64,000 bases of DNA from Xestospongia muta (taxonomy: Eukaryota > Porifera > Demospongiae > Haplosclerida > Petrosiidae): contig OY848918.1 in the NCBI GenBank assembly GCA_963693285.1, positions 19,975,484 to 20,039,483 of the forward strand, read 5' to 3'. Position numbers and translations under genes: made by a program. The notes under the pieces are model-generated. The model was given only the letters and a program-made list of their open reading frames with translations. It ran no database searches and was not told where the DNA came from. Shown here one piece after another: positions 12,435 through 25,259 of the stretch (positions are counted from its first letter, which is position 1; the number at the start of each line of letters is the position of its first letter).

Positions 12435-14036
12435 GGCCGATGCTACTGCCACCAATCGGCCACTGTTCAGAAGTCTCCACCCATAAACCACACCTTCGAG
12501 AAGCAGAATGAGGGCTGTTAAGAAATTGCTGAGTGTTGGTACATGCTTTGATGACTTCAAGGACTTATTGTGCGACCCAGAGAGATTGAAGAATGAACAA
12601 AATCACCCTTTTCGTGTTTATAACAGTGAAAAAGCGTAGCACAAGGTTGATTAATCCATCAAAATAATCTCCTGCTGTTGAAAACAAAAGGTTGATTAAT
12701 GCATCAAACTCATCTCCAGCTGTTGATTGCATAAAGATTCCTTACACTTATTACAGTGTTCACTGTGTACATTATGGTGATCCTAGACCTAGTCGTGGGA
12801 AGAGTACTCGCAAAAGCCTTTGAAGATTCAGTAAAGGTTGCCAGGCAATGCTGACTTTGTCATATGACAAGTAAGTCAATATTAATTATGTAGAATTAGC
12901 ACCATAAATTATTTGATTGTTTTTTATCTACTGAATTATACCATATTCTTATTTTATTTATTCTTATTTATAGGGTTTGTAAAAACCTTATTGTCAAAGT
13001 TAGCAATTTTAAACATAATCATTGTATTCGTTCTGATCTCATGGTGCATTATCCATCTAGCCAAAAACTGAATGTTGAGACTGCCTTTGTTGTAAAAGAA
13101 GTTTTAAGTTTATGACCAAACACAAAACATGTAAAAGAGATGATTGAAAAGAAGTATGGAAAGTTAGTAACTTTGACAGACATTCATAATTTAAAGCCAA
13201 CGATGAAAAATGAGACAGGTGGCAAATCTAAAGATGCACAGCTTCTTGAAGCACTAGAGGCGACATTAAGGAATGATACACAACTAACAATTGGCTAGAA
13301 TCTCATAATCAGAAACTGAAACATTTAACACAAAGATCATCTAATCTCACCAAAATTTTTCGATACCTACTTAGATTTTAAGGCCTCTGAACTCAATCAT
13401 TGTGTCTTCATGGAAGAATTCAGTACCACTTCCTGGTGTACATAACATTCGATCTGTATGTACACAGTATGCTTCTAACTTGATGTCACAACAACTTCAA
13501 TTGGCACAGACAGTGAAATACCAGATTTCAGCTGAGGATGTTAACCAGTACGTTCTCACTGTTAATGAAAGCAATATATACATCAAGTCAATGTGATTGA
13601 TAATACTTGTTTTTGTTCTTTCAAAAGGACTTTAATGATCCAATGCCGTCACATGTTTACCCTAAGTATGTATTTAAAAATGGCAGTATTCACTGAAGAT
13701 ATGGTTTTATAAGTTGGCAAGGTGATACCAGACTTCAGTTGTTACTGATGATAGCAGTGACCATGATTTGCATATGATATATATATGATATATACTTCAT
13801 TCAGATTTTAAATGTGAGGCACTCACACTGGGTTTGTGTTTCCAATAAGAGTTGTAATGCTGGTACCATCAAAATTTTTGATAGTTTAATGACAGCTGAT
13901 ATACCTCTTTCTGCAAAAGAAGTTATTTTTGCCTTACTACGCTACCAGAAGAAGAAAGTAACACTGATCTTTCCAGATGTTCAACAACAGTCAGATGGAT
14001 ATCAATTTGCAATTTTCGGTGGCAGGAGCTACTCCA
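12435..14036 (+). mobile_element. SWIM-zinc-finger (MULE/ZSWIM-like) transposon relic with 9-bp TSD
   Basis: The element is flanked by TTATTTTTT at 12426-12434 and 14037-14045. Removing the element and one copy restores the interrupted frame (DHFIFYKDNPT). Termini are imperfect inverted repeats of about 19 bp: GGCCGATGCTACTGCCACC on the left, against TGGAGTAGCTCCTGCCACC from the right end read in reverse. A 9-bp duplication suits MULE-type transposases. The cargo is one broken gene, annotated separately. Confidence 0.8.
12520..14020 (+). pseudogene. SWIM-type zinc-finger transposase with C-terminal Ulp1-like segment, broken
   Basis: Pieces: an N-terminal block (CFDDFKDLLCDPERL, then HPFRVYNSEKA) and YYSVHCVHYGDPRPSRGK (about 12750-12800). 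After an intron-like gap (12870-12973) come VCKNLIVKVSNFKHNHC and VKEMIEKKYGKLVTLTDIHN (12975-13200), then YASNLMSQQLQLAQTVKYQI (about 13470-13530). A SWIM finger, CFC followed by CRH, lies at about 13606-13652. The final part (13814-14000) contains HWVCVSNKSC, IKIFDSL and FPDVQQQSDG, resembling the His/Asp/Gln part of a C48 (Ulp1-like) peptidase fold seen at the end of similar animal transposons. The catalytic Cys segment is absent. Several stops and frameshifts mean it is not functional. Confidence 0.72.
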
Positions 14037-14203
14037 TTATTTTTTATAAGGATAATCCCACAGAGCTTATATTTCCAGTTGACAACCTTTGTTGGTGGAA
14101 TCGCAAAAAGATATCTTTGTTTTACCGTCAGCGTATTATGTCCTATCAGAGGCATATTGGTATAACTGTACCAATACCAGTACGTTATTACATGTTTCTT
14201 TAG

Positions 14204-15060
14204 TATGCATTTATAAGTTTGAAATTTTGATTTTAAAAACGAATTAAATTATGTATATATTAGTGTTGTTAATATTGTTAGGCAAGCTACTGTTATTGTA
14301 CTAGAACATTACATTGTCTACTGTCAATTTATTTAAGATTTTCTAATTCTTTAAAAATATTGTTACTTTTAAAATTTTTACAAACAACAATGTCTAAGCT
14401 TCACTATTTCAAGCAACCATATATATGTGACTTAATTTGAGAAAAGGGACCACTTCTGTCAAAACAAAAAATTTCTGTATGGACAGAAAGTGATTTATAT
14501 TTTGTGGAATTTGAGTTAAACCCAAAATCGAAGAGAATAGTACCTGACAGTCATTTAGAAGCGTGTATAAAGCCAAAGTTTTTTCTAGCTTAACACATAG
14601 AAACCTTTGCGTTCTTAGGATAAGTTGAATGTGATAATTACAGGGAGTATATAACCCGAACGTGCTGTCAAAAGATATACGATAAACAGATCGCGGGAAT
14701 AAACTTCTTGAAAACATTTGATGGCTTCATCAAAAGATGTTGCAAAAGCTTTAAGTATTATCGGGGCAGACTTTCTCTCCTCGAGTGACAACTAGGAATT
14801 AAAATCTTTACTATAATAATTAACATGTTATCTTAACTACTAATTTGTAGCCTACAACGAATTGCTCACTGTGTAATTTGTTGCTTTGTAATGTAAAACA
14901 AACCAACAAACCATATTATTGTACAGTGAGTAACTCATTTTTATTCTAGATTCCATTGTAATCCATTGATGTATAAGCTACTAGTTGATGGTTAAAATAA
15001 CTGATTAATGTATAAAGTTTTGTACTTTATTTGAAGCCAGTGAGTGAAACATTATCCATC
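14204..15060. other. Intergenic, no gene recognised
   Basis: AT-rich. The part from about 14830 resembles 15630-15990 (shared words such as TTTGTAGCCTA and CACTGT) and belongs to the repeat described next. The open frame on - at 14409-14717 has no recognisable domain. Confidence 0.5.
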
Positions 15061-15064
15061 TCTA

Positions 15065-16135
15065 AGTTTCAACAATACAATATACTAAGTTGCCACAAAG
15101 CCAAAACTAGTCAAACAAAGGAATGTCATGGTTCCTATTACATCTGAAGTAACTAATACACTAATTAGTTTAATTGGAATAGTAACTTCTCATGGCTTCA
15201 ATTATTGGCTAATAAACTACAAATGTTGCCTTTAGCTCCTAGTTTGGCTTTATACATAGACTATGTGGCTCCTATATGTCTTTCAAGTTATTGTAAGTAC
15301 AAGTGCTTTTACATTGGTAGGGCATCATCAATTCTATGTGTTCTGCAAGATATCATATACATGCTTGATTATTAGTTCTGAATAATATGGTTAACATCAC
15401 TCACTAAAAATAATATCATCATTCCAAATGATAGTTATCTAATTATCATGATATGAATGTATGTCCCATTTTGTGTACTATGCCATAAAGTTAATTCAAA
15501 GCCCAGATACAGAGGATGTTAATAGCAAATATTGATATTGTTGTAAGGTAGTCTAGACAACAACTACATATCATACAGTGGGATACTATACTAAGAACTG
15601 TAAACACTGTAAACATTAATCAGTTATTTTAATAACCAATTTGTAGCCTATAAAAGTGGATTATTATGGAATTTGAATTTCATGTGAAATACTCACTGTA
15701 CAATAATTTGATTAACTAACCAATACAATAGTTGGAATAGTATCTACTGATGATGGCTTTAATTATTGGGCAATAAACCAGAAAGATTAGTTTTATCTCC
15801 TAGTTTGGCCTTATGCATAGACTATGTGGTTTCTATATAAGTCTTTTAAGTTATTGTAAGTACAAGGTCTTTCCATTAGTATAGCATCATCAGTTATATG
15901 TGTTCAGCAAGATATCATATATATGCTTGATAATTATTTCTTAATAATGACGTTAACATGACTAACCAAAAGCTAATTGTAGTTTATTGCCCAATAATTG
16001 AAGCCACGAAAAGATACTATTCCAATTAAACTAACTAGTATAATAGTTGGTTTACTTGTAATAGTAACCATGCCTCTATTTGTTTACTAATTTTGACTTT
16101 GAGGTACTTTAGTACGTTGTACTGATGATACTATT
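15065..16135. repeat. Repeat with long imperfect terminal inverted repeats (about 130 bp)
   Basis: The sequence at about 15107-15232 (contains TTTAATTGGAATAGTA and GGCTTCAATTATTGG) recurs in reverse complement at about 15975-16100. A direct partial copy lies between (15720-15970 matches 15170-15420). Words from the same family (ATGGCTTCAATTGATGCT) appear again in the duplicated block at 25.0 and 26.5 kb. No coding capacity is seen. Probably a non-autonomous DNA element; boundaries are approximate and no target duplication was identified. Confidence 0.6.
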
Positions 16136-16870
16136 TCAACTTTAATATTATTAATATATTATTTAAACATTAACATAACATGAGAGATGGCTCATCTAAC
16201 ACAAAAAAGAGACTCATGATGATATAATAAACTTTGGTATAACCTCAACTTTGTTTATGATAACAAGTCTTGATGAACTGATCTAGTGTGTGCGGCAGAA
16301 CTCACGTTGCTAACCTGAGAGACATTTTCTGGAAAGCAACGTTGGATATACTGTGCTAAAGTGAAACTATAGCAGCAGGAGCGTGTCTATACTTTTCTCT
16401 CCTTCATGTAGTATGTAAATATAGTACACATGAAAGAACTAAATTATGCATCAGGTCTGATGTCAGTGACAATTCAAATCATATCAGTTATGTATGACAT
16501 GGCATCTTGGGAGAGGGTCCAGATCGAGCTCGAACAATCAGAACAAATGGTCTCGTTACATCTTTGAATCAGAACGTGTAACTAGTATGACACACTTGTA
16601 ATAAAATTCATTACTTTTTAATAATATTCATATCTTTTCAAAGTTATAACTATCAATGCAGTAAATATTTGAGCAACACAAAATTTTTACTTGAATAGTC
16701 ATATACCAAACGTTTACTTATCATATGACACAAACTGCTACACACATGAACTACTGATAGAAGACACAATAGAGGAAGAAGATAAAAATAGTTATGATTT
16801 CAAGAAGTAGATATTCAAACTATATAAGTAGAGGTAACCTTTTGTTGTGGTTTATATTTTCAACTCCCTC
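16136..16870. other. Intergenic, no gene recognised
   Basis: Unique-looking AT-rich sequence; no supported exon, RNA gene or repeat seen. Confidence 0.4.
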
Positions 16871-16879
16871 ACAATACAG

Positions 16880-17034
16880 ATATAAGTGAAGGCTGAGACC
16901 CAAGTACCTGGAATGGGAATGAGGTGGTAGGTCAGAAAAGAATTATATGTATAATGTATATTTGTGTGATACATGTAAATGAGAATGTCCCTTTAATTAA
17001 CAATTTAATTAATTATTGATTTATAATAAGGTGT
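16880..17034. repeat. Dispersed repeat, second copy at 29512-29655
   Basis: Shares GGAATGGGAATGAG, GGTAGGTCAGAAAAGA and TGTGTGATACATGTAAATGA with 29512-29655 in the same orientation. The TIR element at 17042 inserted at its edge. Confidence 0.75.
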
Positions 17035-17041
17035 CCTTTAC

Positions 17042-17820
17042 CAGGAGCGCATGAGCGTCGCGAAGCGACACAAAGGAGCGTCAAACTGCCATTATATTTG
17101 TATTCTAACCATTGTCGAAACACGGTGTCAAGGATTATTCCATATAAGGAAATCACTTACTTAGCATAAGTACTGCTAAGCACGTGACGGAGCAATGAAT
17201 ATTATTACAATCATATGGCGAGTAAAACAAAGAAGTCGAAACTAAGAAAGAAGTTATGTACATCGAGAAACGTTTAAAAAATTATACTTGGAGGTTATGG
17301 AGGCTTTGTCATTAAAGAGGTGGAAACAGTTGAACAACATATATCACTTTATTCAACCAGGACTAGTTCTCTGGCAATACATGAAAACTAGTCTCAGGCT
17401 AGGGAAGTTGCTGGAGGTCTTAAAAAAGAACTTTCTGCCAGCTTTTTTGCATCAATTACAAGGGTAACAAACATTTTGGTAGTTTCCTTGCTGCGTGGAC
17501 AAGGAAGTAGGCACTTAAGCCTGTGACACTATGTCCACACAGAACACCAGGACACTTGGGAGTTACCTTGTGTCTGAATATAAAGATATATATATTTTGT
17601 TCAAGGTCGCTTGGCCATTTTCTTGACTTCTTGACTTCTCTTAAATTTATCTATTTAAAGTGCACCTACTAAGAGGTTACAGCCCAGAAGCTATTAAAAT
17701 GCAAAACACTTTGCAGTTATCTCCATATATGGACATATGCTCTAAGCTGTGATTCGACAACAGTTGGTTAAGGGAGTTTGACGCTCCTTTGCGTCGCTTC
17801 GCGACGCTCATGCGCTCCTG
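17042..17820. mobile_element. Non-autonomous TIR element, 779 bp, 46-bp CpG-rich TIRs, 7-bp TSD
   Basis: The left TIR (17042-17087, begins CAGGAGCGCATGAGCGTCGC) matches the right TIR (17775-17820) with one mismatch. CCTTTAC flanks it directly at 17035-17041 and 17821-17827. The interior has no open frame of note. CAGG termini with a 7-bp duplication fit a P-like or hAT-like superfamily; I cannot decide which. The TIRs are the most CpG-dense sequence in the first 40 kb. Confidence 0.9.
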
Positions 17821-18221
17821 CCTTTACTGATATACCTATACAGACACATACATTTACTACAGGAAGATAATGATACATTCATATAGTTATTTATTGTATA
17901 TAAGGTGTCCTCATTCAGACTGTACTTTTAGTCTGAGAGGTCATGATGTCATCATTTACCTGCTATATAACTTACACATTTTTAACATCAACAAATCCAT
18001 TATGAGTCAAATAACCCTATATTAAAGGGATAGAGGAAGTACGCATTATAACAAATATAAGGATTTACTTTTAGTGATGGTAAGAAATCTTTATACAAAG
18101 TAACAAGTCTATCAATAGCTCCTTCTCTGGAAAGAAAAAAAATTTCATAACAATGTAAATATATAAGTACATAACATGTATATACATGTCATATTATAAT
18201 GGTATCTATTACATTATTTAC

Positions 18222-18375
18222 CTAATTTGTAGTGAAGGAAGATGTGATAAGAAGTCATTGCCAACAAAAAACACATAAGATCTCAATCATGTCCAGTTGA
18301 AGCATGCTGTTTATGAATATATTCCATTATCTTGTGATCTCCTTCACCAGGGACATTAGCGTCAGATAGTATGAC
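18222..18375 (-). pseudogene. Hybrid XRN2 exon: exon 7 (copy C) fused to the end of exon 11
   Basis: Starts as exon 7 ([19 protein letters not shown]) and breaks after TGHD at a TGA (18283-18285). It then continues as the end of exon 11 (VFFVGNDFLSHLPSLQIR) with a good donor at 18221. The junction sits in ATGATT, shared by both parents, as expected for a microhomology deletion between two tandem copies. Confidence 0.82.
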
Positions 18376-19387
18376 CTATATCATATAGACAATTATTATA
18401 TCAATAGATGAATGATAGGATGATATGGACACATAAAGTACATGAGCAAGTAAATGGATAAATAACAGTGTGAAATGGATACATAACTATATAGAGAAGT
18501 AAATAAAAAGGTACAGATATTTACTTCCCTATGTATTTATATATATTAACTTATTTTTGGTACAATTATACTGTTTACATTGAATAAACAATAATTCAGT
18601 TTTATAACTCTTATTGGGAATGAGCTAGAGAGAAATGGTATGGTTCATTTAAAAGCCCTTAAAAGTCTACAATTTTAGCAAAAATTAGAGCACTAGCTAT
18701 CTAGGTAAGTTGCAAACAGAAATCCTATAGAAAGTGAATAGTATTCTTATTCCACTGACATCATACATAGTTTGCAATTATTAATGAATACATGCTCAAA
18801 TCTTCTCTAGCTTTTGCAAAAAAGTTCAGAAATTATCAAAAATATCTTTAGTAGTAAAAATAAGAGACAGCCATAAAAATATGAAAAGCTTCAATATGAC
18901 TCACAAACACTTTGAAATTATGACACCATGCTCAAGTAAGGTTGATGATGCAAGTCATATTAGAATACCACTAAACCACAATCATTCTCAATGTGAACAA
19001 AATATACAAGAACTATATTACAAATATATAAAATTATACATAGAAATTTAAGAAAGTTGAAATGCTATTGTCAACAATAGCTAGTAAAGTCGTTGAATCT
19101 TCTTAAAACTCTGCTCTATAGCAGTTCATAATATGAGCAGAACTAGCGAGTAAAAGATAGTCTGTGCTTCTATTTGAAAGATCATTACCACACCCAGTGC
19201 TGTCACAACAGCCATTTTGCATTTTTCACTCTCTAACACATGTTCATTTCTAAGCAATGTCTCCCTCATCCACATTCATACTGTGTGAGTTCTATATGCA
19301 CTTGTCTGCAGACCCCCTCTAAGCAAAAGGTCAACAACACCATACTAAATTACAAGTACGATGTACAATATTTGAAATACAACATAC
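18376..19387. repeat. Duplicated XRN2 intron DNA
   Basis: 18376-19066 matches 20906-21600 (intron 6) and 19070-19387 matches 20465-20781 (intron 7), with scattered differences. Together with the exon copies this shows a tandem duplication of the 20.4-21.6 kb interval followed by internal deletions. Confidence 0.85.
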
Positions 19388-19511
19388 CACCAACTCCATA
19401 TAGACAATGATGAGTGTTTGGGTCATGTCCAGGTGAAGCACGTTGCTTACGAATATAGTCCATTATCTTGTGTTCTCCTCGACCAGGGACATTAATGTCA
19501 GATAGTATGAC
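19388..19511 (-). pseudogene. Duplicate of XRN2 exon 7 (copy B)
   Basis: Same length (124 nt) and intact splice sites as the exon at 20905-20782. It encodes [11 protein letters not shown] and ends CLYGVGG, so an active-site Glu is Arg and the Asp of GADA.. is Gly. It lies only 35 bp downstream of the donor of the broken exon at 19681-19547, too short for an ordinary intron. It is a tandem-duplication product and would not support catalysis. Confidence 0.85.
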
Positions 19512-19680
19512 CTATATCATACTTATTATAATTTTTCATTTTTTACCTCATTTGTAGTGAAGGAAGATGTGGTAAGATGTCATTGTCAACAAAGAAACAC
19601 ATAAAAAACCTAATCATCAATAACTCTTTCAAAATCGTATTTAAAACTTAAAGCATCTATCTTTAGATCTCTTTGAAGAT

Positions 19681-19844
<164 letters not shown>

Positions 19845-22284
19845 TCATCAATTACTAAATGATACTCACTTCTCTCAGGACATTTATTCTAATAAAAATA
19901 AACTGTTTCTCTTGAGCAATACTAGAAGTAGCTAGCTCATCAAACTAAAATACAAAAAGAAATTTCATTCTCACAAGTTATAGAAATCACATATAATACA
20001 TTACATACATACATAAAGGAAAAGAGAAAATTATCTTACACATGTACTAACCTCTCCTTGTTTGACTCTAACTTCACCAGTACATTCCTTCATAGAATGA
20101 CCTGTAACCATGGTAACAATATTCATCACATGACAATCACAAAATACATACTCACCATATTGATTGCAGACTTCACATGGGCGTGGCTGGTTTGGTTTGA
20201 ACTCTTCTCTTAAAATAGTAAAATAAGGCTCATATGTAGCTAATCCCAACATTATTAAATCAGCTACATGGACAGAACAAAACATTATACATTGATTACA
20301 TGTAGTTAGCATTGTTGTGCCTTCACAATAAGATAGGAAGTGTCTAGGGACAAGTGCATAAAGGACCGATATAGTTAGCAAAAAATCTTGCAGGACATTG
20401 ATATGCTTCATACACTTATGAGCTCCTCTTTTTCACATAACAGATATTCTATGTGAGTCAACAATGGCTATTAAAGTCGTTGAATCTTCTTAAAACTCTC
20501 CTCTATAGCAGTTCATAATACGAGCAGAACTAGCGAGTAAAAGATAGTCTATGCTTCTATTTGAAAGATCATTACTACAACCAGTGCTGTCACAACAGTC
20601 ATCTTGCATTTTTCACTCTCTTAACACATGCTCATTTCTAAGCAATATCTCCCTCATCCACATTCCTGCTGTGTGAGTTCAATATGCACTTGTCTGCAGA
20701 CCCTCTCTAAGCAAAAGGTCAACAACACCATACTAGATTACAAGTATAAGTTCAATAGTCAATATTTGAAATACAACATACCATCAGCTCCGTATAGACA
20801 ATGATGAGTGTTTGGGTCATGTCCTGGTGAACCACGTTGTTTACGAATATAATCCATTATCTTGTGTTCTCCTTCACCAGGGACATTAGCGTCAGATAGT
20901 ATGACCTATATCATATAGACAATTATTATATCAATAGATGAATGATAGGATGATATGGACACATAAAGTACATGAACAAGTGAATGGATAACTAAAAGAG
21001 TTAAATGGATACATAACTATATAGAGAAGTAAATAAAAAGGTACAGATATTTACTTCCCTATATATATTAATATATTTTATATATTAACTTATTTTTGGT
21101 ACATTTATATTCTGTTCACATTAAGAATGAACAATAATTCAGTTTTATAACTCTTATTGGGAATGAGCTAGAGAGAAATGGTATGATTCATTCAAAAGGT
21201 CTTGAAAGTCTACAATTTTAGCAAAAATTAGACCACTAGCTATCTAGATAAGTTGCAAACAGAAATCCTATATAAAGTGAATGGCATTCTTCTTATTCCA
21301 CTGACTTCATACATAGTTTGTAATTATTAATGAATACTTGCTCAAATGTTCTCTAGCTTCTGCAAAAAAGTTCAGAAATTTGTCAAAAATATCTTTAGTA
21401 GTAAAATAAGAGACAGCCATAAGAAATATGAAAAGCTTCAATATGATTCACAAAAACTTTGCAATTATGATGCCATGCTCAAGTAAGGTTGATGACTAAG
21501 TCACATTAGAATACCACTAACCTACATTCACTCTCAATGTGAACAGAATATACATGTATTATATTACAGATATTTAAAATTACACGTAGAAATTTAAGAA
21601 CGTTAAAATTCTATTGAAGTTATTGTCAATACATGTACATAATATGCTTACCTTTATACCCTTCCATGCTGGGTTATTGTTCATTCTATCATGTATGTAA
21701 TATTGTAGACATATTGCAAGATTAGCCATGAATGGTGTACCCTGTAACAGAACAATATAGTACATGTCAAAGGTTGGGTATATACATATATATCTACTAA
21801 GTTTCTCTCTCTCTTCACTTACTGGAGTAATACAATTGCTGTCAAAGTGAGCATTGTCTGGTTTTAATGGTGGCAGTTCACAACCACTCTCTCTAAGTTT
21901 ACTACGAATACGCTTAATCTCTTCCAACTTATCTCTATATTGAAAGATATAATAAATTTCTATTAAAATCAATTTTATGAAGATTTTGGTGCTAGAACAT
22001 AAATACATGTTAATATATGCAGTAGCACAAAAGGTAGATGTAATTGTACATAAAACGTTTTAAACAATGGATAAAAGAGAAAATTAATAATAATAATATG
22101 TTGTTTTATAAGTTGTTTACAATGTACTATTAACTGTAAAGACATAATAATGTATATTAAGAGTATAAGTACATATACAGCATACAATGTATTAACATAC
22201 TTAGCTTCTAGAGCAGATCTAAATCGACGTGATCTCTGTTGGTTCATTTTAGCTCGAGGAGCCTAAAAAGAGTAAAGCAGTGTG

Positions 22285-22288
22285 AAGG

Positions 22289-22321
<33 letters not shown>
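22285..22321. repeat. Short (CT)n(CA)n microsatellite
   Basis: TCTCTCTCTCTC followed by CACACACACA in the XRN2 intron between exons 3 and 4. Confidence 0.9.
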
Positions 22322-23300
22322 GATAGCCTTACCACTCCATCAATGGCCATGTAAAGGAGTTTACGAGGACGAACAATATTAAAGATTCTATCAATATATT
22401 CAAATATAGCTTCCATCATCTCATCTTCGTTTTCTGGAGCAGGTCTGAAATTGAGCAAGAATATAAATGTCATATATCTACTGTCTTTATAGCAATACTT
22501 TGTCAATCAAATATAAAGAATTTGTTACTACTGAAGAATAAAGAGCCATAACATGTTAGAGCAACACTAGGATTTTTCACAAGTTGATATTCTCTAAGAC
22601 TTGATCAATCATGTCCAAATGGCACCAACTCACAACATACAACAATATATGAGATCATAAAAACAGGCATTGGTATGTTGTTAGTTGGGACAAGGTCTAA
22701 AACATTTTTAGATCTGCTTAGCATGCTTTATACGTGAGACCAAAGAAAACATCTCTAAGACTTAATACACAATGATATATAATATATCAACAGTTACACA
22801 AACCATACACATTATGAACATACATGAATATTGTACACATTTACAGGTCAAACCTGTTTATCTTACTTGTCTTCAGGATGACAACATGGATGGATAATAC
22901 CATTCATATCAAGATAGAGATTATCAAACTCCACTTCATTGGGATTAGGGAGTGTAGCATCAACCGGTATTTTTAACCCTTGAACAATTTTCATCTATAA
23001 AATACGTATACAAGTATTCATGGCAACTTAAAGTAAGCTGTACATGTAAATATAGTGTATACTACATATACATGAGTCACGTGACTTGACTGATAGGTTA
23101 AACAAAGTCTACTCCTTTGATCAATAGTATATGAACTACCATTGAATCACTCATCAAAAAGTAAAATACTGCTTATATTTTAGGTACACGTAGGCTTTTT
23201 TTATAAGTACTAATACGTTCCATACCTTCTCTTCCACACAGTGTACCACAATAGAAGGATATTTTCGAGAGAGCCATCGGAAAAAGGCTGGAACTCCCAT

Positions 23301-24096
23301 CACAAACTTGACAACCCCCCACGTGTTACAACGATGCCACGCCCAGTTATTAAGCCCAACCTTTTAATCATTATTGAAGTTCAAAGGTTAATTGACATCA
23401 TTTTGCAGTCATAGGAACGAATTATCTAGCTAACCTACCTGATATATATAAGTAAGGTACAAGCGAGTCACTGAGTGAATGACTCACTATTCATTGAAAT
23501 ACTCCTGTATTTATTTTTTTAATCAACAGTGATGCAACCAAAAGCTATTTATAAATTACAATTGACTAAAACCATTTAATCTTTACCAATTAACTCACAT
23601 GGATATGTATTATAGGATTTATTATTAGTGTAGAATATTTCTTTAACAGAGATTGAGTTATTTACATAGAGAAAACTCAAATGTTCAACTCTTTCATGAT
23701 AAAACTTTGTTGAATCACAACCAAACATGATCAATGATTATTGTTGTTTTATATTCTTTAAGTTCAGTTTTCTAGTTTATTCATTACGTATTATGAAATG
23801 TTTGAAATATAGTGATACAGTGTGACAGTACCCTATTTCCGAATAAATTAATCTTATTGACATTATATCATCATTTGAAAAAATATTTTTAAAAACAAAC
23901 TACATGATCAATAAAACAAAGGACTACACATGAAAACTAAACACTGATTTAACTACTAAATCTAGTCACTACATGTACATTATTAACATTGTTCTTTGTC
24001 CAATTTTGACTTTGTGAATTTTTTTTATTGTGGATCAACAACCTGAATGTCACTTTTGCTTTTAAATGAACAATTCTAGGTGGACGATGAATGTCA
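23301..24096. other. XRN2 5' flank and intergenic DNA
   Basis: The first 180 bp beyond the ATG holds the presumed promoter, relatively GC-rich (CACGTG at about 23319-23324, and a GCCACGCCC box at about 23336). The rest is AT-rich with no exon. The open frame at 23949-24134 (-) shares PGTANPNNF with a frame near 25.5 kb and is the edge of the next repeat block. Confidence 0.5.
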
Positions 24097-24595
24097 AGAT
24101 GAAGAAAATTATTAGGATTGGCTGTCCCAGGCATCTTACTACCTCTTATATAAAGATTACATCCTCAGACAATTCAAAATTAATTTAAAATTTTTCACTT
24201 GGGAAGTTAATAATGTAGTAACCTCTTACATTATTATTTTTGCTGGCTTAGTCTACATTCATGTCAGTAGGTGGTTTTTTGAAGAAGGAATTCATTGGAA
24301 CCTTTCTTTTTAACTGATCTACCAAATGTCTGTTTGAAGACCTGTATATTACCTTTTAGATGTGTGGTCACTTTATGAGATGGATTCCTGATTACTAAGA
24401 CATCTGAGTTGTAGTTTAGGACCACTATCAGCTTATAATGGAAGTATGTGATGTCTGACATTCTTGTCCCTGATACTTTGACTTTATTAGAACTACTGCT
24501 AAATAATTATTGAGTTCTACAATCTCTACAAATTAAACATATTATATATATGTATATATATGTATGTTTATATGTGTATATATATGTATATTAAT

Positions 24596-24730
24596 ATCAA
24601 TTAAATTATGCTATATATGGAGTATACACTGTCTAAAATTAATTAAAATAAGTCTATGATGTTCAATTATGGTTAACTCTTTGGACAAACCCATTAATGA
24701 AAGTCATCTCTAATATTGAATTATGTGATC
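24596..24730. repeat. 135-bp dispersed repeat; further copies at 26067-26205 and 29200-29330
   Basis: All three share TTATGCTATATATGGAGTA, CACTGTCTAAAAT, GTTAACTCTTGG (one extra T here) and CTAATATTGAATT in the same orientation. The third copy lies outside the tandem block. Confidence 0.85.
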
Positions 24731-25259
24731 CAATAAAAACGTCATCCTGATACACAAAATCCCTACTACTATGATGCAATGCCGAAGTAACATTGATTGC
24801 ATTGTCACACTTAAAACTCCACTAAATGGCACTCATTCCCAATGTGACATACATGTACCATATATAGGAAGATAATGATACATTCATGTATTTCCTGCTG
24901 TACATTCTAAATGTAATTTTATAATCTACGCAGTCCTGATACCATGATTTTTCTTTTATTATTCATACCAAACTTATAGAGAGAGGTTGTGAACTGCCAC
25001 TATTAAAGCAACTTTGGTATAGTAATTCATCATGGCTTCAATTGATGCTATAAGCAGATACTATTTTAATTGAAACTTATCCAGTTAGTTAAGTTGAAAT
25101 AGTATCTACCTCTCCCTTATGGTTTCAGTTGTTGGACCAAAACTACAAAGAGTACTTTAGGGTTCTAATTGACTTTATACATATTGAATTAGACCAGTTT
25201 CGGCTATGTAATAACTCAGTATTGGGCTTATATTATATTGATGAGATTATGGTAATAAA

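Larger units (their letters stand above)
11547..14203 (+). pseudogene. Partial copy of the Roc-COR-Death gene, split by a transposon
   Basis: Homologous to the middle of the gene at 6.0-11.1 kb. It starts in the switch-I region (AIERVAERDEGKIWSIED; the family has AVERVATLEG..) and shifts frame near 11630. It continues with the Ser/Thr-rich insert, WINALDSGGLSQFADVSRAF (G3 equivalent) and GTYYDKM, then reaches FRDHFIF at 12434. The frame resumes after the inserted element with YKDNPTELIFPVDN and VPIPVRYYMFL, where it stops at 14201-14203. Ankyrin repeats, P-loop, most of the COR-like region and Death domains are missing. It is a dead local duplicate. Confidence 0.85.

Noticed and set aside
19388..19511. 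XRN2 exon 7 copy B as a functional mutually exclusive exon
   Set aside because: It comes after exon 11 in transcript order, has lost active-site residues and is only 35 bp from the previous donor.
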